Source: Winogradskyella costae (lineage in GTDB: Bacteria; Bacteroidota; Bacteroidia; Flavobacteriales; Flavobacteriaceae). From it: 64,000 nt of DNA. The number at the start of each line of letters is the position of its first letter. Within the stretch, counting starts at the first letter, position 1. The stretch is from NCBI RefSeq assembly GCF_013403865.1, contig NZ_JABFDK010000001.1, positions 1,364,001 to 1,428,000 on the forward strand, in the 5' to 3' direction. Shown here one piece after another: positions 7,574 through 17,552 of the stretch. The notes under the pieces are model-generated. The model worked only from the letters and a program-made list of their open reading frames with translations, had not been told where the DNA came from and ran no database searches. A program made the position numbers and the translations under genes.

Positions 7574-10500
7574 ATGAAACACCAAAAATTCATATTAAGT
7601 ACTGTCATCATCCTGGCAAGTTTATTAAATGTTTACGGAAGTACACATCCAACACGAAACACTGACCGTTATTATATTAATACTAACACTATTAATTTAC
7701 AGTTAAAAGAAGCATCTTTAATTCAGGTGTTTAATTTAATTGAAAAACAAACGGATTTAAAATTCATTTATATTTCTAACGCACTTTACCAAAACACAAA
7801 AGTTGATTTAAATGTCAATAATCAACCTTTAGAAACGGTATTAAAGACGTTAAAGCAAAAATCGCCAATCGACTTTAAAATTACTGATAATGGCATTTTA
7901 GTTAAGCCGATAACCCAAACGGTTTCTAAAGTTAATCAAGAGAATATCACTATTAAAGGTGTGGTGTATGATGAAACAAATACACCTGTACTTGGAGCTA
8001 ATATTTACGCTACAGCCTATAATATTGGTGCTGTAACGGATTATGACGGCCAGTTTACAATTACCGTTCCTGCAGATACGAAGATGTTAAAAATCACTTA
8101 CATCGGATACGAAGACGTCGATTTCCCTTTAGATGGTCAATTAGAAATTACGGTGAATTTAAAACCTCATTTTGCTGCACTTAATGAAGTTGTTATTACA
8201 GGACAAGGTGCAAGTGTACAACGAAAACGGTTATCTAGTAACGTTGAAGTTCTTAAGTCCGAAGATTTAGCAGGTTTGCCATCGCAACGTATAGACCAGT
8301 TGATTGCAACCAAATTACCAAATACACAGATTAATTTTACCGGAGGCCAGTCCGGAGCAACAACATTAATTAGATCTCGAGGTATTAACTCGGCTTTCCT
8401 AAGTTCAACACCAGTATTTTATATAGATGGTGTGCGTATGGATAATTTAAACACCACAAGTGCCTTAGGTGGAGGTAGTGCACAAGGTGCAGCTATGAGT
8501 TCTATTGCCGATATTCCAATGGATAATATAGAACGTATAGAATACATTAATGGTGGAGCCGCAACAACATTGTATGGCTCAGATGCAGCAAACGGAGTGA
8601 TTCAGATTTTTACTAAAAAAGGAAGCTCGAGAGGTACGCAAATTAGCGCTTCAACTCAAATGGGAATTGTAGCACCGACTACAGATTTCCTGCATTTTGA
8701 TCGCACTAAAGATTTACTATTTAGAAGTGGAACTTACCAAAAATATAATTTAAGTATTAGCGGAGGAAACTCTGAAGGTTTTGGCTATAGTTTTTCCGGA
8801 AATTTCCTAGAGAATACTGGAGCACAGATAGCTGATAATAATGCCAATAGAAAAGTAGATTTCAGTACAGGCTTTAAAGCTAAATTAGGCGAAAAAGTAA
8901 CATATAACAGTTCTTTCATTTATGTGAATAATAAGTATAACAGAAACCGAAATGGTAACCAAGGAGGGTATACAGGTTTATGGTTTGCAGAAAGTGGTGC
9001 TTCGGTATTAAAAGGGTTTAACAATAGATTAGACGATCTTAGTGCTGCCGAGTTTAGTGAAATTAATGATTTTGTAAAAACGGCAGAAGAATTACAAGAC
9101 AACGAAATCTCAATTAATAGATTTACAACGTCTCAAAGTTTTTCTTATAAACCTGTAAATAATTTTGAAGCTAAATTTGTTGGAGGTATCGATTATAGGG
9201 TTCAGAACGACAAGGCGATTCAAACTAATGAATATCTAACACATACAACTCAAACTAATGTTACAGACGAAGGAAGTATAAATAATATAGATCGTAAGTA
9301 CTTTGGTATTACTCTAGAGTTAAGTGCACAACATAAATTTGAAACAGGTCAATTTTCATTTATCTCTACCGTCGGAGGTCAGTTGTTTAGAAACTCAGAT
9401 CATCAAATTCAATACACAGGTACTAATATTAGAGATGGAGCCGAAACTATTAGCGATGCCGCTATAAAGACAAGTGAAGAATATTTAGCAGAAGTACTCA
9501 ACTATGGTTTCTATTTTCAAGAAAATATTGGCTTTAAAGATAAGTTGTTCTTTGACTTAGGTATTAGAGGAGATCGTAACCCATCTTTTGGGGATAATAT
9601 TGGGACGCAATACTATCCTAAAGCAGGTGTTTCATATCTATTAAGCTCAGAACCTTGGTTGGAAAATTCAACAGCTATAAATTCTTTAAGATTACGAGGT
9701 AACTTCGGTGTGGCTGGTAATTTACCTCCTGCTTTTGTAAATGAAAGAACCATAGATTTTGATGGTTTTTTAGGAGAACAAGCTGCCTTTTTTGGTCAGT
9801 CAGGAAATCCGGATTTAAAGCCTGAAAAGACAAAAACTTTTGAAGTTGGTGTAGACGCTGCATTATTTAATAATAGAGTGAATCTTTCTGTAGGCTACTA
9901 TAATGCAAATACGAAAGATGCTTTATTCTACGTACCACCAACACCATCTAGTGGGTATGCCAATAGTCAATTATACAATATTGGTGAAATAGAGAATAAG
10001 GGTTGGGAAATAAATGCTAGCTTTATTCCTATTAAAACCGAAAATGTAACCTTGTCACTTAATGTATCTATAAACACTTTAGATAACTTAGTGGTAGACT
10101 CAGGAGGTGTCGCTCCATTTAATATTAATGGATTTAGTGCTAGAACCATTCAAACTGTAGTAGAGGAAGGGTATCCAATTGGATATATTAGAGGAAACTA
10201 TGGAACCTTTGATGAGAATGGAGTTTTAGAGTCCACAACAGCTCAATCGTATTTAGGAACTACGATTCCAGATTTGTTTGGAAACTTAGGAATGAACTTC
10301 TCATATAAAAACTTCAGTTTATTTGCAAATGGTAATTATCAAAAAGGAGCCTACGCGAATAGTTTTGACCAACAGTTTAGATTTCTCTATGGAGCTTCAG
10401 ATGATATAGTTCCTGCTGCCGAAGTTGAAGCTAATGGGACATCAAATTGGTTAAACTTCACAAATTTATTTACAGAAAAAACAGATTTTATAAAAATAAG

Positions 10501-10732
10501 AACTATAGGTATCAGCTATAATTTAGTACCTAAAAATAACAGTACTATTAAATCAGTATTAATTGGATTTAATGTTAATAACCCGCTTAGTTTTACAGCA
10601 TCTTCATTCGATCCGGAAGCAACCATTAGTGGTTCGGCAACTGGCCAAGGTGGTGCGTCTACTGGTGGAATATCTTATGCTACGTACTCTGCGCCTAGAG
10701 AATTTTTAACCTCATTAAAGATAAATTTCTAA
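7574..10732 (+). CDS. SusC-type TonB-dependent transducer with STN domain
   Basis: This outer-membrane receptor imports a ligand with TonB energy and also signals to FecR. The 1052-residue protein has a signal peptide (MKHQKFILSTVIILASLLNVYG) and an STN signalling domain (about residues 35-115, INLQLKEASLIQVFNLIEKQ). Next come a carboxypeptidase-regulatory-like domain (about 125-200, IKGVVYDETNTPVLGANIYA) and a plug with the SusC signature VFYIDGVRMDNL and AATTLYGSDAANGVIQIF. A long beta-barrel ends in FLTSLKINF. The STN domain is what FecI/FecR-controlled transducers carry, in agreement with the upstream genes. The substrate is not readable from the barrel. Confidence 0.94.
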   Translation: MKHQKFILSTVIILASLLNVYGSTHPTRNTDRYYINTNTINLQLKEASLIQVFNLIEKQTDLKFIYISNALYQNTKVDLNVNNQPLETVLKTLKQKSPIDFKITDNGILVKPITQTVSKVNQENITIKGVVYDETNTPVLGANIYATAYNIGAVTDYDGQFTITVPADTKMLKITYIGYEDVDFPLDGQLEITVNLKPHFAALNEVVITGQGASVQRKRLSSNVEVLKSEDLAGLPSQRIDQLIATKLPNTQINFTGGQSGATTLIRSRGINSAFLSSTPVFYIDGVRMDNLNTTSALGGGSAQGAAMSSIADIPMDNIERIEYINGGAATTLYGSDAANGVIQIFTKKGSSRGTQISASTQMGIVAPTTDFLHFDRTKDLLFRSGTYQKYNLSISGGNSEGFGYSFSGNFLENTGAQIADNNANRKVDFSTGFKAKLGEKVTYNSSFIYVNNKYNRNRNGNQGGYTGLWFAESGASVLKGFNNRLDDLSAAEFSEINDFVKTAEELQDNEISINRFTTSQSFSYKPVNNFEAKFVGGIDYRVQNDKAIQTNEYLTHTTQTNVTDEGSINNIDRKYFGITLELSAQHKFETGQFSFISTVGGQLFRNSDHQIQYTGTNIRDGAETISDAAIKTSEEYLAEVLNYGFYFQENIGFKDKLFFDLGIRGDRNPSFGDNIGTQYYPKAGVSYLLSSEPWLENSTAINSLRLRGNFGVAGNLPPAFVNERTIDFDGFLGEQAAFFGQSGNPDLKPEKTKTFEVGVDAALFNNRVNLSVGYYNANTKDALFYVPPTPSSGYANSQLYNIGEIENKGWEINASFIPIKTENVTLSLNVSINTLDNLVVDSGGVAPFNINGFSARTIQTVVEEGYPIGYIRGNYGTFDENGVLESTTAQSYLGTTIPDLFGNLGMNFSYKNFSLFANGNYQKGAYANSFDQQFRFLYGASDDIVPAAEVEANGTSNWLNFTNLFTEKTDFIKIRTIGISYNLVPKNNSTIKSVLIGFNVNNPLSFTASSFDPEATISGSATGQGGASTGGISYATYSAPREFLTSLKINF

Positions 10733-10744
10733 AAACAAAAAATC

Positions 10745-12154
10745 ATGAAAAAAACTTATATATATTTAGCGGTTTTGCTTCTGACATTTACGTCTTGTGT
10801 CGATAATCCTAATGTTACTGAAGACGATTTCCTAGAAAACAACAATTCAGCTACGAGTTGGATAATGGGTATTAAAAGGCAACTTGCCTTAACTATGAAC
10901 GATATCGTCATCAATTCTGAAATGGTTTCTGATAATTATTTCAACAATTATACGCTTTACAATAAAGTATACGATATTCCGCAAATTGATTACACCGACA
11001 TCGATGGAAACAGTATGCAAGTAGAAATTGGAGCTTTAAGAGAGATGGCAGAGTATGCTTTAGAAACAGTACTTCCAAACGATCCAGACGCTACAACTCA
11101 AGAATGGTCTTACGCTCATTTTGCAAAAGCTTATGCCTTAATTTTATCTGGTGAAAATTTCACAGGTCTTCCAATGAACAGTAACGGTGAAGCTTATACG
11201 ACAACCGAATTATTAGAAGCTAGCTTAGACCATTTAGATCTTGCTATTGACAATGAAAGTGATTCTGAAACCATTTTAGTTTACCAATTATTAAAGTCTA
11301 GAGTGTACCGTGGTTTAGGAGATGTAGATAATGCGAAATCCTCTGCTTTAGCGGCGATTAGTAATAATAGCTTATTATTTACTGTAGAATTTGATGGAAC
11401 CAATGGTGTTCCTAATGAAATTCAAAATGCCACTTTTACAGCTAGCGAAAATAGATTTGCGCCATTGCCAAGGTTAGATTTTTTAGACCCTAAATACTTT
11501 GATATAGGAACGGCTTCAGAGGATCAAAAACCATTGTCTTTAGCTAAAGTAGAAGAAGCCTATTTAATTTTAGCGGAAGTGTATACGGCTGAAAATAATT
11601 TGGAAATGGCTAAATCTACATTAACTAATTTAATAGATAATGTTTTAGCATCTAGACCAATTATGTATTTAGACGATAGTGAAGAATTGAGAAATGGTAC
11701 GAATAGACAAGATTATCCAACAACAGCTGTTGACGTAAGTTTTGAAAGTGGTCAAGAATCTAATTCAGGGTATATCTTAGACAGACAAGCAGGTTTAATA
11801 CCTGTATATACCGTTTCTGGTACAAGTATTACAATTCAAGATATTGATGCAACAGCAAGTGCAGACGATTTATTATATCTTATTTACTTAATGCGTCAAG
11901 AAATTTTTATTAGTGAAGGTAGGCGTTCTAACGATTTAGGAATTAAGTTTCCTGTGTCTCAAACCGAGCAGTTAAACAATTCTAATATTTCAGATGAATT
12001 TATTTTACCTGTGATTCCTAATTTTATTCCTATGAATCTTGGTCTAGATGATTTTACGGTAGATGAAACCACAGGGAATGTGACTATCTTATATGATATG
12101 AATCGCGTATTAGTAGCGAATAAAGCGTCAAATCATGTATTACCTTTTAATTAA
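10745..12154 (+). CDS. SusD/RagB-like surface lipoprotein
   Basis: SusD proteins form the lid over a SusC barrel and bind the substrate. The 469-residue product has a lipoprotein signal (LLTFTSC, lipidated Cys18) and helical repeats typical of SusD (WSYAHFAKAYALILSGENF; LAKVEEAYLILAEVYTAENN). It lies 12 bases after susC and 8 bases before the phosphodiesterase, in one operon. The sequence is divergent from starch-type SusD, so the ligand need not be a glycan. The family assignment is from position and fold pattern. Confidence 0.85.
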   Translation: MKKTYIYLAVLLLTFTSCVDNPNVTEDDFLENNNSATSWIMGIKRQLALTMNDIVINSEMVSDNYFNNYTLYNKVYDIPQIDYTDIDGNSMQVEIGALREMAEYALETVLPNDPDATTQEWSYAHFAKAYALILSGENFTGLPMNSNGEAYTTTELLEASLDHLDLAIDNESDSETILVYQLLKSRVYRGLGDVDNAKSSALAAISNNSLLFTVEFDGTNGVPNEIQNATFTASENRFAPLPRLDFLDPKYFDIGTASEDQKPLSLAKVEEAYLILAEVYTAENNLEMAKSTLTNLIDNVLASRPIMYLDDSEELRNGTNRQDYPTTAVDVSFESGQESNSGYILDRQAGLIPVYTVSGTSITIQDIDATASADDLLYLIYLMRQEIFISEGRRSNDLGIKFPVSQTEQLNNSNISDEFILPVIPNFIPMNLGLDDFTVDETTGNVTILYDMNRVLVANKASNHVLPFN

Positions 12155-12162
12155 TTCTAAAA

Positions 12163-13506
12163 ATGAAAAAGCAACTTAGATATATTTATTGCGTCATATT
12201 AACGTGTTTTGGATTGAACCTAATCGCTGCACAAGAGGCAAAGCACTTGGTTATAATTAGTATCGATGGTTTTAGGCCAGACTTCTATTTGGAAGACCAC
12301 TGGCCAACTCCTAATATTAAGGATTTAGCTAACAATGGAATTGCTTCTCAAGGTGTCAATGGTATTTTCCCGACAGTGACCTACCCTTCACATACGACTT
12401 TAATTACTGGTGTAGGTCCAGACGAGCATGGGATATATTACAACACTAAAGTTTCGGAAGAAGGCACTACAGGGGACTGGTATTATGATTTTAAGTCCGT
12501 AAAAGCTAAAACCTTATGGGAAGCTGCAAAAAACGCTGGATTAAAAACAGCCTCTGTGTCTTGGCCCATTACTGTAAATGCACCGTTTATAGATTATAAT
12601 ATACCAGAAATATGGTCCTTTGATAACCCGAGAGACCGTCGTGGTGCTACTCAAAAATATGCAACACCTAAAGGTTTGTTTGAGGATGCCATAGCGAATG
12701 CTACAGGGAGTTTAGATGTAGACGATTATAACTTAAGTTCTTTAAGTATGGATCAAAATTTAGCTAGAATAGCAGGCTATATAATTAAAACTTATACCCC
12801 TAATTTATTAACAATTCATTTACCAAATACCGATGGTGCGCAGCATAGAAATGGACGTGACGGTGTTGGTGTCGAAAAGGCAATTGCTGGTGCAGACCAA
12901 GCTGTCAGTACTATAATGGATGCCTTAAAAAAAGCTAATATTTTAGAGCAAACCAATATTATTATCACTGGAGATCATGGTTTTTACACGGTACATTCTA
13001 GTATCGCTCCTAACCTATGGTTAAAGGAATTAGGGGTGTTAGATAAAGACACCTTCTTTATAAGTACAGGTGGTTCGGCATTCTTACATTTGAAGGATAA
13101 AAACGATAAAAAAACATTAGAAAAAATTGTAAATAAATTAGAAAATTTACCTTTTAGTGTCAAAAAAGCGTTCAGAATTATCTCAAGAGATGAGATGACT
13201 TCTAGAGGAGCTAATCCAGATGCTGTTTTGGCTTTATCTGCAAACGATGGTTTTAGTTTTAATAATGATAGAGAAGGGGATTTAATTAAAAGTGCGCATG
13301 GTGGTAAGCATGGTCAATTTCCTGACACTAAGAATATCCAAACGGGTTTTGTAGCTTTTGGACCTGATTTTAAAAAAGGTATCCTTTTTCCTGAAATCCA
13401 AATGGAAGATATTCCAACATTATCAACGTATTTACTTGGAGCTGAGTTAGAATCATCTAAAGGAATTGTCTATAAGAGTATGCTAAATAGTGATAGTACT
13501 GATTAA
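12163..13506 (+). CDS. Secreted nucleotide pyrophosphatase/phosphodiesterase (NPP-like, alkaline phosphatase superfamily)
   Basis: NPP enzymes hydrolyse phosphodiester or pyrophosphate bonds with two zinc ions. The 447-residue protein has a signal peptide (to LIAAQ) and metal ligand Asp in SIDGFRPD. The nucleophile Thr73 is in FPTVTYPSHTTL, the same pattern as eukaryotic ENPPs. Further metal ligands are in NTDGAQHRNG, ITGDHGF and HGGKHGQF. No T9SS tail is seen, so it is probably periplasmic. It closes the sigma/fecR/susCD operon, which suggests that this locus takes in a phosphodiester compound (nucleotide, dinucleotide or phospholipid head group). The exact substrate is open. Confidence 0.9.
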   Translation: MKKQLRYIYCVILTCFGLNLIAAQEAKHLVIISIDGFRPDFYLEDHWPTPNIKDLANNGIASQGVNGIFPTVTYPSHTTLITGVGPDEHGIYYNTKVSEEGTTGDWYYDFKSVKAKTLWEAAKNAGLKTASVSWPITVNAPFIDYNIPEIWSFDNPRDRRGATQKYATPKGLFEDAIANATGSLDVDDYNLSSLSMDQNLARIAGYIIKTYTPNLLTIHLPNTDGAQHRNGRDGVGVEKAIAGADQAVSTIMDALKKANILEQTNIIITGDHGFYTVHSSIAPNLWLKELGVLDKDTFFISTGGSAFLHLKDKNDKKTLEKIVNKLENLPFSVKKAFRIISRDEMTSRGANPDAVLALSANDGFSFNNDREGDLIKSAHGGKHGQFPDTKNIQTGFVAFGPDFKKGILFPEIQMEDIPTLSTYLLGAELESSKGIVYKSMLNSDSTD

Positions 13507-13534
13507 TAATACCAATTATTAAATCTTTTATACT

Positions 13535-13570
13535 AAAAAAAGCAAGAGTTCGGTTTCTCTTGCTTTTTTT
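13535..13570. terminator. Bidirectional intrinsic terminator
   Basis: AAAAAAAGCAAGAG and CTCTTGCTTTTTTT are a perfect 14-bp inverted repeat with an 8-base loop. It has a T-run on both strands and ends the phosphodiesterase gene on the plus strand and threonine dehydrogenase on the minus strand. Confidence 0.9.
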
Positions 13571-13594
13571 ATGCGGTTATATTTTATTTTAATG

Positions 13595-14548
13595 TTATGA
13601 CTGATACTTTTTCTTCAACTGCGTTAGCATTTCTGAAGTCATTTTTTTAAGATCAAAATCGTGCGACCAGTTCCAGTCCTTTCTTGCGATATTATCGTCT
13701 ATAGACGATGGCCAACTATCTGCGATGGCTTGCCTAAAGTCTGGATTATAAGAAATTTTGAAATCTGGCATTTCGGCTTTAATACTTTCAGCAATCTCTT
13801 TTGGTGTAAAACTAATAGCCGATAAGTTGTACGAGGATCTTATAGTGACATCTTCAGGCGGTGCTGCCATAATTTGAGTGGTTGCTTTAATTGCATCATC
13901 CATAAACATCATAGGTAAATTGGTGTCTTCAGATAAAAAACTCTCGTATTTGCCTTCTTTTATGGCTTCGTGGTAAATTTCTACAGCATAATCTGTAGTA
14001 CCACCACCTGGCATCGCTTTATGACTGATAATACCAGGATAACGTATGCTTCTTACATCTACTCCATATTTATCATGGTAATATTCGCACCAACGTTCGC
14101 CAACTTGTTTGGTAATACCGTAAACAGTTGTTGGTTCGCAAATGGTATGTTGAGGTGTGTTTTCTCTAGGAGTCGTTGGTCCAAAAACAGCAATACTACT
14201 CGGCCAGAATACTTTTTTAATTTGTCCGGATTTGGCTAAATTAAGTACATGAAACAATGAATTCATGTTTAAATCCCAGGCTTCCATTGGGTATTTTTCG
14301 CCAGTAGCACTAAGTAGAGCAGCCATAAGGTAAATGGTATCTACATTATGATTAATACAACAATCTTTAATGGCGTTAAAGTTTTTAGCATCTAAAATTA
14401 CAAAAGGTCCGGCGTTTACCAATTCTAGTTTACGGGTGTTAATATCGCTAGCAATAACGTTATCTACACCATGGATTTCTCTTAACTTAGTGGTTAATTC
14501 TGTTCCTATTTGCCCACAGGCACCTATAATTAATATTTTTGAAGACAT
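13595..14548 (-). CDS. tdh: L-threonine 3-dehydrogenase, short-chain (SDR) type
   Basis: It oxidises L-threonine to 2-amino-3-ketobutyrate with NAD. This 317-residue enzyme belongs to the extended SDR type found in Flavobacteria, not the zinc-dependent MDR type of E. coli. It shows the Rossmann motif GACGQIG, the catalytic pair Tyr and Lys in TVYGITKQ, and a C-terminal IADSWPSSIDDNIARKDW signature. It is monocistronic, with a TANNTTTG element upstream and a shared terminator downstream. The partner ligase (kbl) is not in the window. Confidence 0.93.
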   Translation of the reverse strand: MSSKILIIGACGQIGTELTTKLREIHGVDNVIASDINTRKLELVNAGPFVILDAKNFNAIKDCCINHNVDTIYLMAALLSATGEKYPMEAWDLNMNSLFHVLNLAKSGQIKKVFWPSSIAVFGPTTPRENTPQHTICEPTTVYGITKQVGERWCEYYHDKYGVDVRSIRYPGIISHKAMPGGGTTDYAVEIYHEAIKEGKYESFLSEDTNLPMMFMDDAIKATTQIMAAPPEDVTIRSSYNLSAISFTPKEIAESIKAEMPDFKISYNPDFRQAIADSWPSSIDDNIARKDWNWSHDFDLKKMTSEMLTQLKKKYQS

Positions 14549-14569
14549 GTACTCTTTTTAAATTATCGC

Positions 14570-14577
14570 CAAAAGTA
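14570..14577 (-). promoter_or_regulatory. -7 promoter element of threonine dehydrogenase
   Basis: The minus strand reads TACTTTTG (TANNTTTG), 22 bases before the ATG. No clear -33 TTG. Confidence 0.5.
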
Positions 14578-14719
14578 ATAAGAATTAAGGCGCTGTAATA
14601 TTAAAACTTTCAGAAAAAGAGGGTTTTAATTATGAATTACTCAACTTTGTTTCAAATGCACATACTAAAGCCTAAAAAAGGATAGTTTAGTATATTTACA
14701 TTCAAATTAGAAAATACGT

Positions 14720-15247
14720 ATGAAAACCAAATTTGTCCTTTTATGCTTATGTGGTGTTATGGTTATCAATTGTGGTGAAGATACCAATACCAACCAAGTT
14801 GTGGACACAACTGAGAACACAGAACAGAGTACAAAGATTACAGCTAAAACTATTGAAAACATCGGATATGAGGATTATGCGCTTAGTAGCGAGAGTGAAA
14901 GTGAGGTTGTAACCTGGGAGCGCTATCATGAATTAGCCACACAAATTAGTTATTTAAAAAAGGCTGATTTTTCTTTTTTTAACGGTGATATAGAACTCTT
15001 AAAAACTTTTATTAGTGAGTTTAAAGTACAAATGCCAGATCAATTGAGAGTTAATCCTATCTTATCTCGAATGGCTATTGTAGAAACTGAGCTTTTAAAG
15101 CTGAATGAAAACTTAACGTTAGATAATATTAAACGAAACGAAAAATTATTAAGTATTAAGGCGCTGTTTGTATCTTTTTCTAATCTTAATTATCAGATTA
15201 ATGAAAAATTTGAAAGCGAATTTTACGATAAAATTCAACCAGAATAA
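14720..15247 (+). CDS. Hypothetical lipoprotein, unknown function
   Basis: I do not recognise this family. The 175-residue product has a lipoprotein signal peptide ending MVINCGED (Cys19). A low-complexity Thr/Glu/Ser-rich linker follows to about residue 65, then a helical domain rich in Lys, Leu and Glu (about 70-170), which might form a helical bundle. It converges on the TPR gene, and the two share a hairpin terminator. Probably an outer-membrane-anchored periplasmic protein. Confidence 0.75.
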   Translation: MKTKFVLLCLCGVMVINCGEDTNTNQVVDTTENTEQSTKITAKTIENIGYEDYALSSESESEVVTWERYHELATQISYLKKADFSFFNGDIELLKTFISEFKVQMPDQLRVNPILSRMAIVETELLKLNENLTLDNIKRNEKLLSIKALFVSFSNLNYQINEKFESEFYDKIQPE

Positions 15248-15260
15248 AATATAGAATCAC

Positions 15261-15293
15261 AAAAAATGCAGCTCATTGAGCTGCATTTTTTTT
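15261..15293. terminator. Bidirectional intrinsic terminator
   Basis: AAAAAATGCAGCTC and GAGCTGCATTTTTT form a perfect 14-bp stem around ATT, with T-runs on both strands. It separates the convergent lipoprotein and TPR genes. Confidence 0.9.
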
Positions 15294-15314
15294 CTTATTT
15301 AATGTTGTGGCTCC

Positions 15315-16031
15315 TTAGCCTTTTTTCTCAGCTGCAGCTTGTTGTGCACGTTGCGCTTTTTGAGCCTCTAGAGCTTCTCTGCTAATCTTTGCTAAATTGA
15401 AATTAGGATCAATAGACAATGCATCGTTCATTAACTTTAAGGCTTCATCCATATTAGCCGTTTTATTTTCTGTAAATCTTAGAAGGCCTTTTAAATACAA
15501 TAAAGCAGCTTTCATAGATGTTTCATAAGGTTGTTGCTTTTCATAAAAAGCACGTTTCATATCGTCCGTTACATTAGCCAAGGCGTAATCTATTTTTAAT
15601 CTTGCTCCAGCCAAATCATTCGTCTGAATTTTCATGTCAGCCATTTCATAAGCTAAATACACATTTGGATCGCGTTCATAAAGCACTTCAAAATGCTCTA
15701 ATGACATTGCGACTTGATTAATATTTTTTAATGCTAAAGCCTTTACTTCAACATTCATATCAGAATCAGTTGCGTTTTTTTCTACACCAATAGTATTTAA
15801 AGCTTGCATATATTGCCCTTCAGATAAATAGATGTATGCTAAAGTGTCTTTGCGCGCAACAGAAGGCTCTAAAATATCGAGATGCGTCATAGCATTAATC
15901 ACACCTTGCTTATCGCCTTGTTTTTTCATTTGGACATAATACGCTTCAAAATGTTCTTTTAACTCTGCATTGGTTTGTGCAAACATGCTTACTGAGAATA
16001 ACATAAGAATTGCAATTGTAATCGTCTTCAT
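15315..16031 (-). CDS. Periplasmic TPR-repeat protein
   Basis: The 238-residue product has a signal peptide (MKTITIAILMLFSVSMFAQ) and is then all helical. TPR-like units are visible, for example DTLAYIYLSEGQYMQALNTI, VYLAYEMADMKIQTNDLAG and MDEALKLMNDALSIDPN. The C-terminus is an Ala/Gln/Lys-rich helix (EALEAQKAQRAQQAAAEKKG). TPR proteins usually mediate protein contacts; no partner can be read from the neighbours. Confidence 0.85.
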   Translation of the reverse strand: MKTITIAILMLFSVSMFAQTNAELKEHFEAYYVQMKKQGDKQGVINAMTHLDILEPSVARKDTLAYIYLSEGQYMQALNTIGVEKNATDSDMNVEVKALALKNINQVAMSLEHFEVLYERDPNVYLAYEMADMKIQTNDLAGARLKIDYALANVTDDMKRAFYEKQQPYETSMKAALLYLKGLLRFTENKTANMDEALKLMNDALSIDPNFNLAKISREALEAQKAQRAQQAAAEKKG

Positions 16032-16125
16032 TTGTTCTTTAGTTTATTGTTCTTGAAAAATTTTAACTTTAAAGTGATAAATCTATAAAAATTAAACAGA
16101 AATGGTCTTAAAAATCTATTAATTT

Positions 16126-16935
16126 CTATGGAGCTATTTTAAAGGTGTAATTCAATAGCTGCATCGTTAATTTAGATTCTATAATTTTTCCTTTGCTTTT
16201 ATCTTCAGTATTAAAACTTGGTAGTGCTAAATTCTTAAGTTGACATTGGTTTATATAATAGTCTTTTTTGCTAGGATGTAGGGGATAGGCTGCGTTTAAT
16301 ACCACATTCCAAAGATCATTTTTTAGAATAGTTTTTATAATACCAATAGCATCTGTTTTATGAATTAAATTAATAGGAGCCTCAGGATCTGAAACATCGG
16401 CCTTTCCAGATAAAAATTTAGCAGGATGACGTGTCTCTCCTATTAAACCACCAAACCGTAAAATTGTAGTATTGAAATTTGAATTGGCTTGTAGCATATG
16501 TTCAATTTCAATCAGCTGTTTGCTACTATCAGAGGTAGCGTTTGGCGTCGTTGCTGCTGTGATAATTGGAAAATTATCTTCATTCTCAAATACCGAAGTA
16601 GAACTTATATATAATACATTTTTTATAGCATGTGCTTCAATTTGCTGTATTAAAAGCCGAAGCTCTGCCACATGATTTTTATTGGGGTTTTTTCTTAATC
16701 CAGGTGGGATATTAATAATTATGGTATCGCTTCCTGTTAAAAATTTAGAGTAAGACCCTGAAATTGCCGTTTCATTCAAAATTATTAAAAACGGATGAAT
16801 TTGATGATTTTCTAATACGTCTAATTTTTCTTTAGTAGTTGTAGTGCCATTAACGGTATAGTTATCTTTAACTAATTCTTTAGCTAAAGACAGCCCTAGC
16901 CAGCCACAACCTATGATGCTTATTTGTGTTTTCAA
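16126..16935 (-). CDS. NAD(P)-binding SDR/epimerase-like protein (YeeZ type)
   Basis: The 269-residue protein starts with a Rossmann fold (ISIIGCGWLGLSLA) and contains the strand-loop NVLYISSTSVF, as in atypical SDR enzymes related to E. coli YeeZ. The usual catalytic YxxxK is not evident. Activity and substrate are unknown; it may bind NAD(P) without classical epimerase chemistry. It stands alone on the minus strand, divergent from the CBS gene. Confidence 0.82.
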   Translation of the reverse strand: MKTQISIIGCGWLGLSLAKELVKDNYTVNGTTTTKEKLDVLENHQIHPFLIILNETAISGSYSKFLTGSDTIIINIPPGLRKNPNKNHVAELRLLIQQIEAHAIKNVLYISSTSVFENEDNFPIITAATTPNATSDSSKQLIEIEHMLQANSNFNTTILRFGGLIGETRHPAKFLSGKADVSDPEAPINLIHKTDAIGIIKTILKNDLWNVVLNAAYPLHPSKKDYYINQCQLKNLALPSFNTEDKSKGKIIESKLTMQLLNYTFKIAP

Positions 16936-17054
16936 GATAAAAAATTATAGAGGTTAAAAGTACGGAATATATAGTCTTTAATATTTCGATTTTTTTAAAT
17001 GGTTAATTTTCAGTATTTTTAAGATTAACTCTAATCTTAAAAAATCAAAACGTT

Positions 17055-17540
17055 ATGGCTATAAAAAGTTTTCAAGGAGCTCGTAAGCAGCAAAATGCTA
17101 ATGAGCCTACACAATTAAAAGTGAGGGATTATATGAGTACAAAACTCATAACGTTTAAACCAGAACAAACCGTACAAGAGGTTGTAGAGGCATTAATTAG
17201 AAATAAGATTTCTGGTGGTCCTGTGGTTAATGATAAACAGGAATTGATTGGTATTATTTCTGAGGGAGATTGTTTAAAGCAACTGAGTGAGAGTCGGTAT
17301 TATAATATGCCTTTAGCGCACGATAATGTAGAGTTACGTATGGCAAGAGATGTTGAAACTATTGATGGTAATATGGATGTGTTTGATGCAGCTAACAAGT
17401 TTTTGCAATCCAAAAGACGTCGTTTTCCTATTGTTGAAAACGGAAAATTAGTTGGACAGATCAGTCAGAAGGATATTTTAATTGCAGCTTTAGAGTTGAA
17501 AGGCGAGAATTGGAATAGTACAACTAAGAGAGGGTCTTAA
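17055..17540 (+). CDS. Protein with two CBS domains
   Basis: CBS pairs bind adenosyl ligands such as AMP, ATP or SAM and act as energy sensors. The 161-residue product consists of a short basic N-terminus and two CBS units: MSTKLITFKPEQTVQEVVEAL...GPVVNDKQELIGIISEGDCL and VETIDGNMDVFDAANKF...FPIVENGKLVGQISQKDIL. No effector domain is attached, so it probably regulates another protein in trans. Confidence 0.9.
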   Translation: MAIKSFQGARKQQNANEPTQLKVRDYMSTKLITFKPEQTVQEVVEALIRNKISGGPVVNDKQELIGIISEGDCLKQLSESRYYNMPLAHDNVELRMARDVETIDGNMDVFDAANKFLQSKRRRFPIVENGKLVGQISQKDILIAALELKGENWNSTTKRGS

Positions 17541-17552
17541 GGGTTGATGTAA

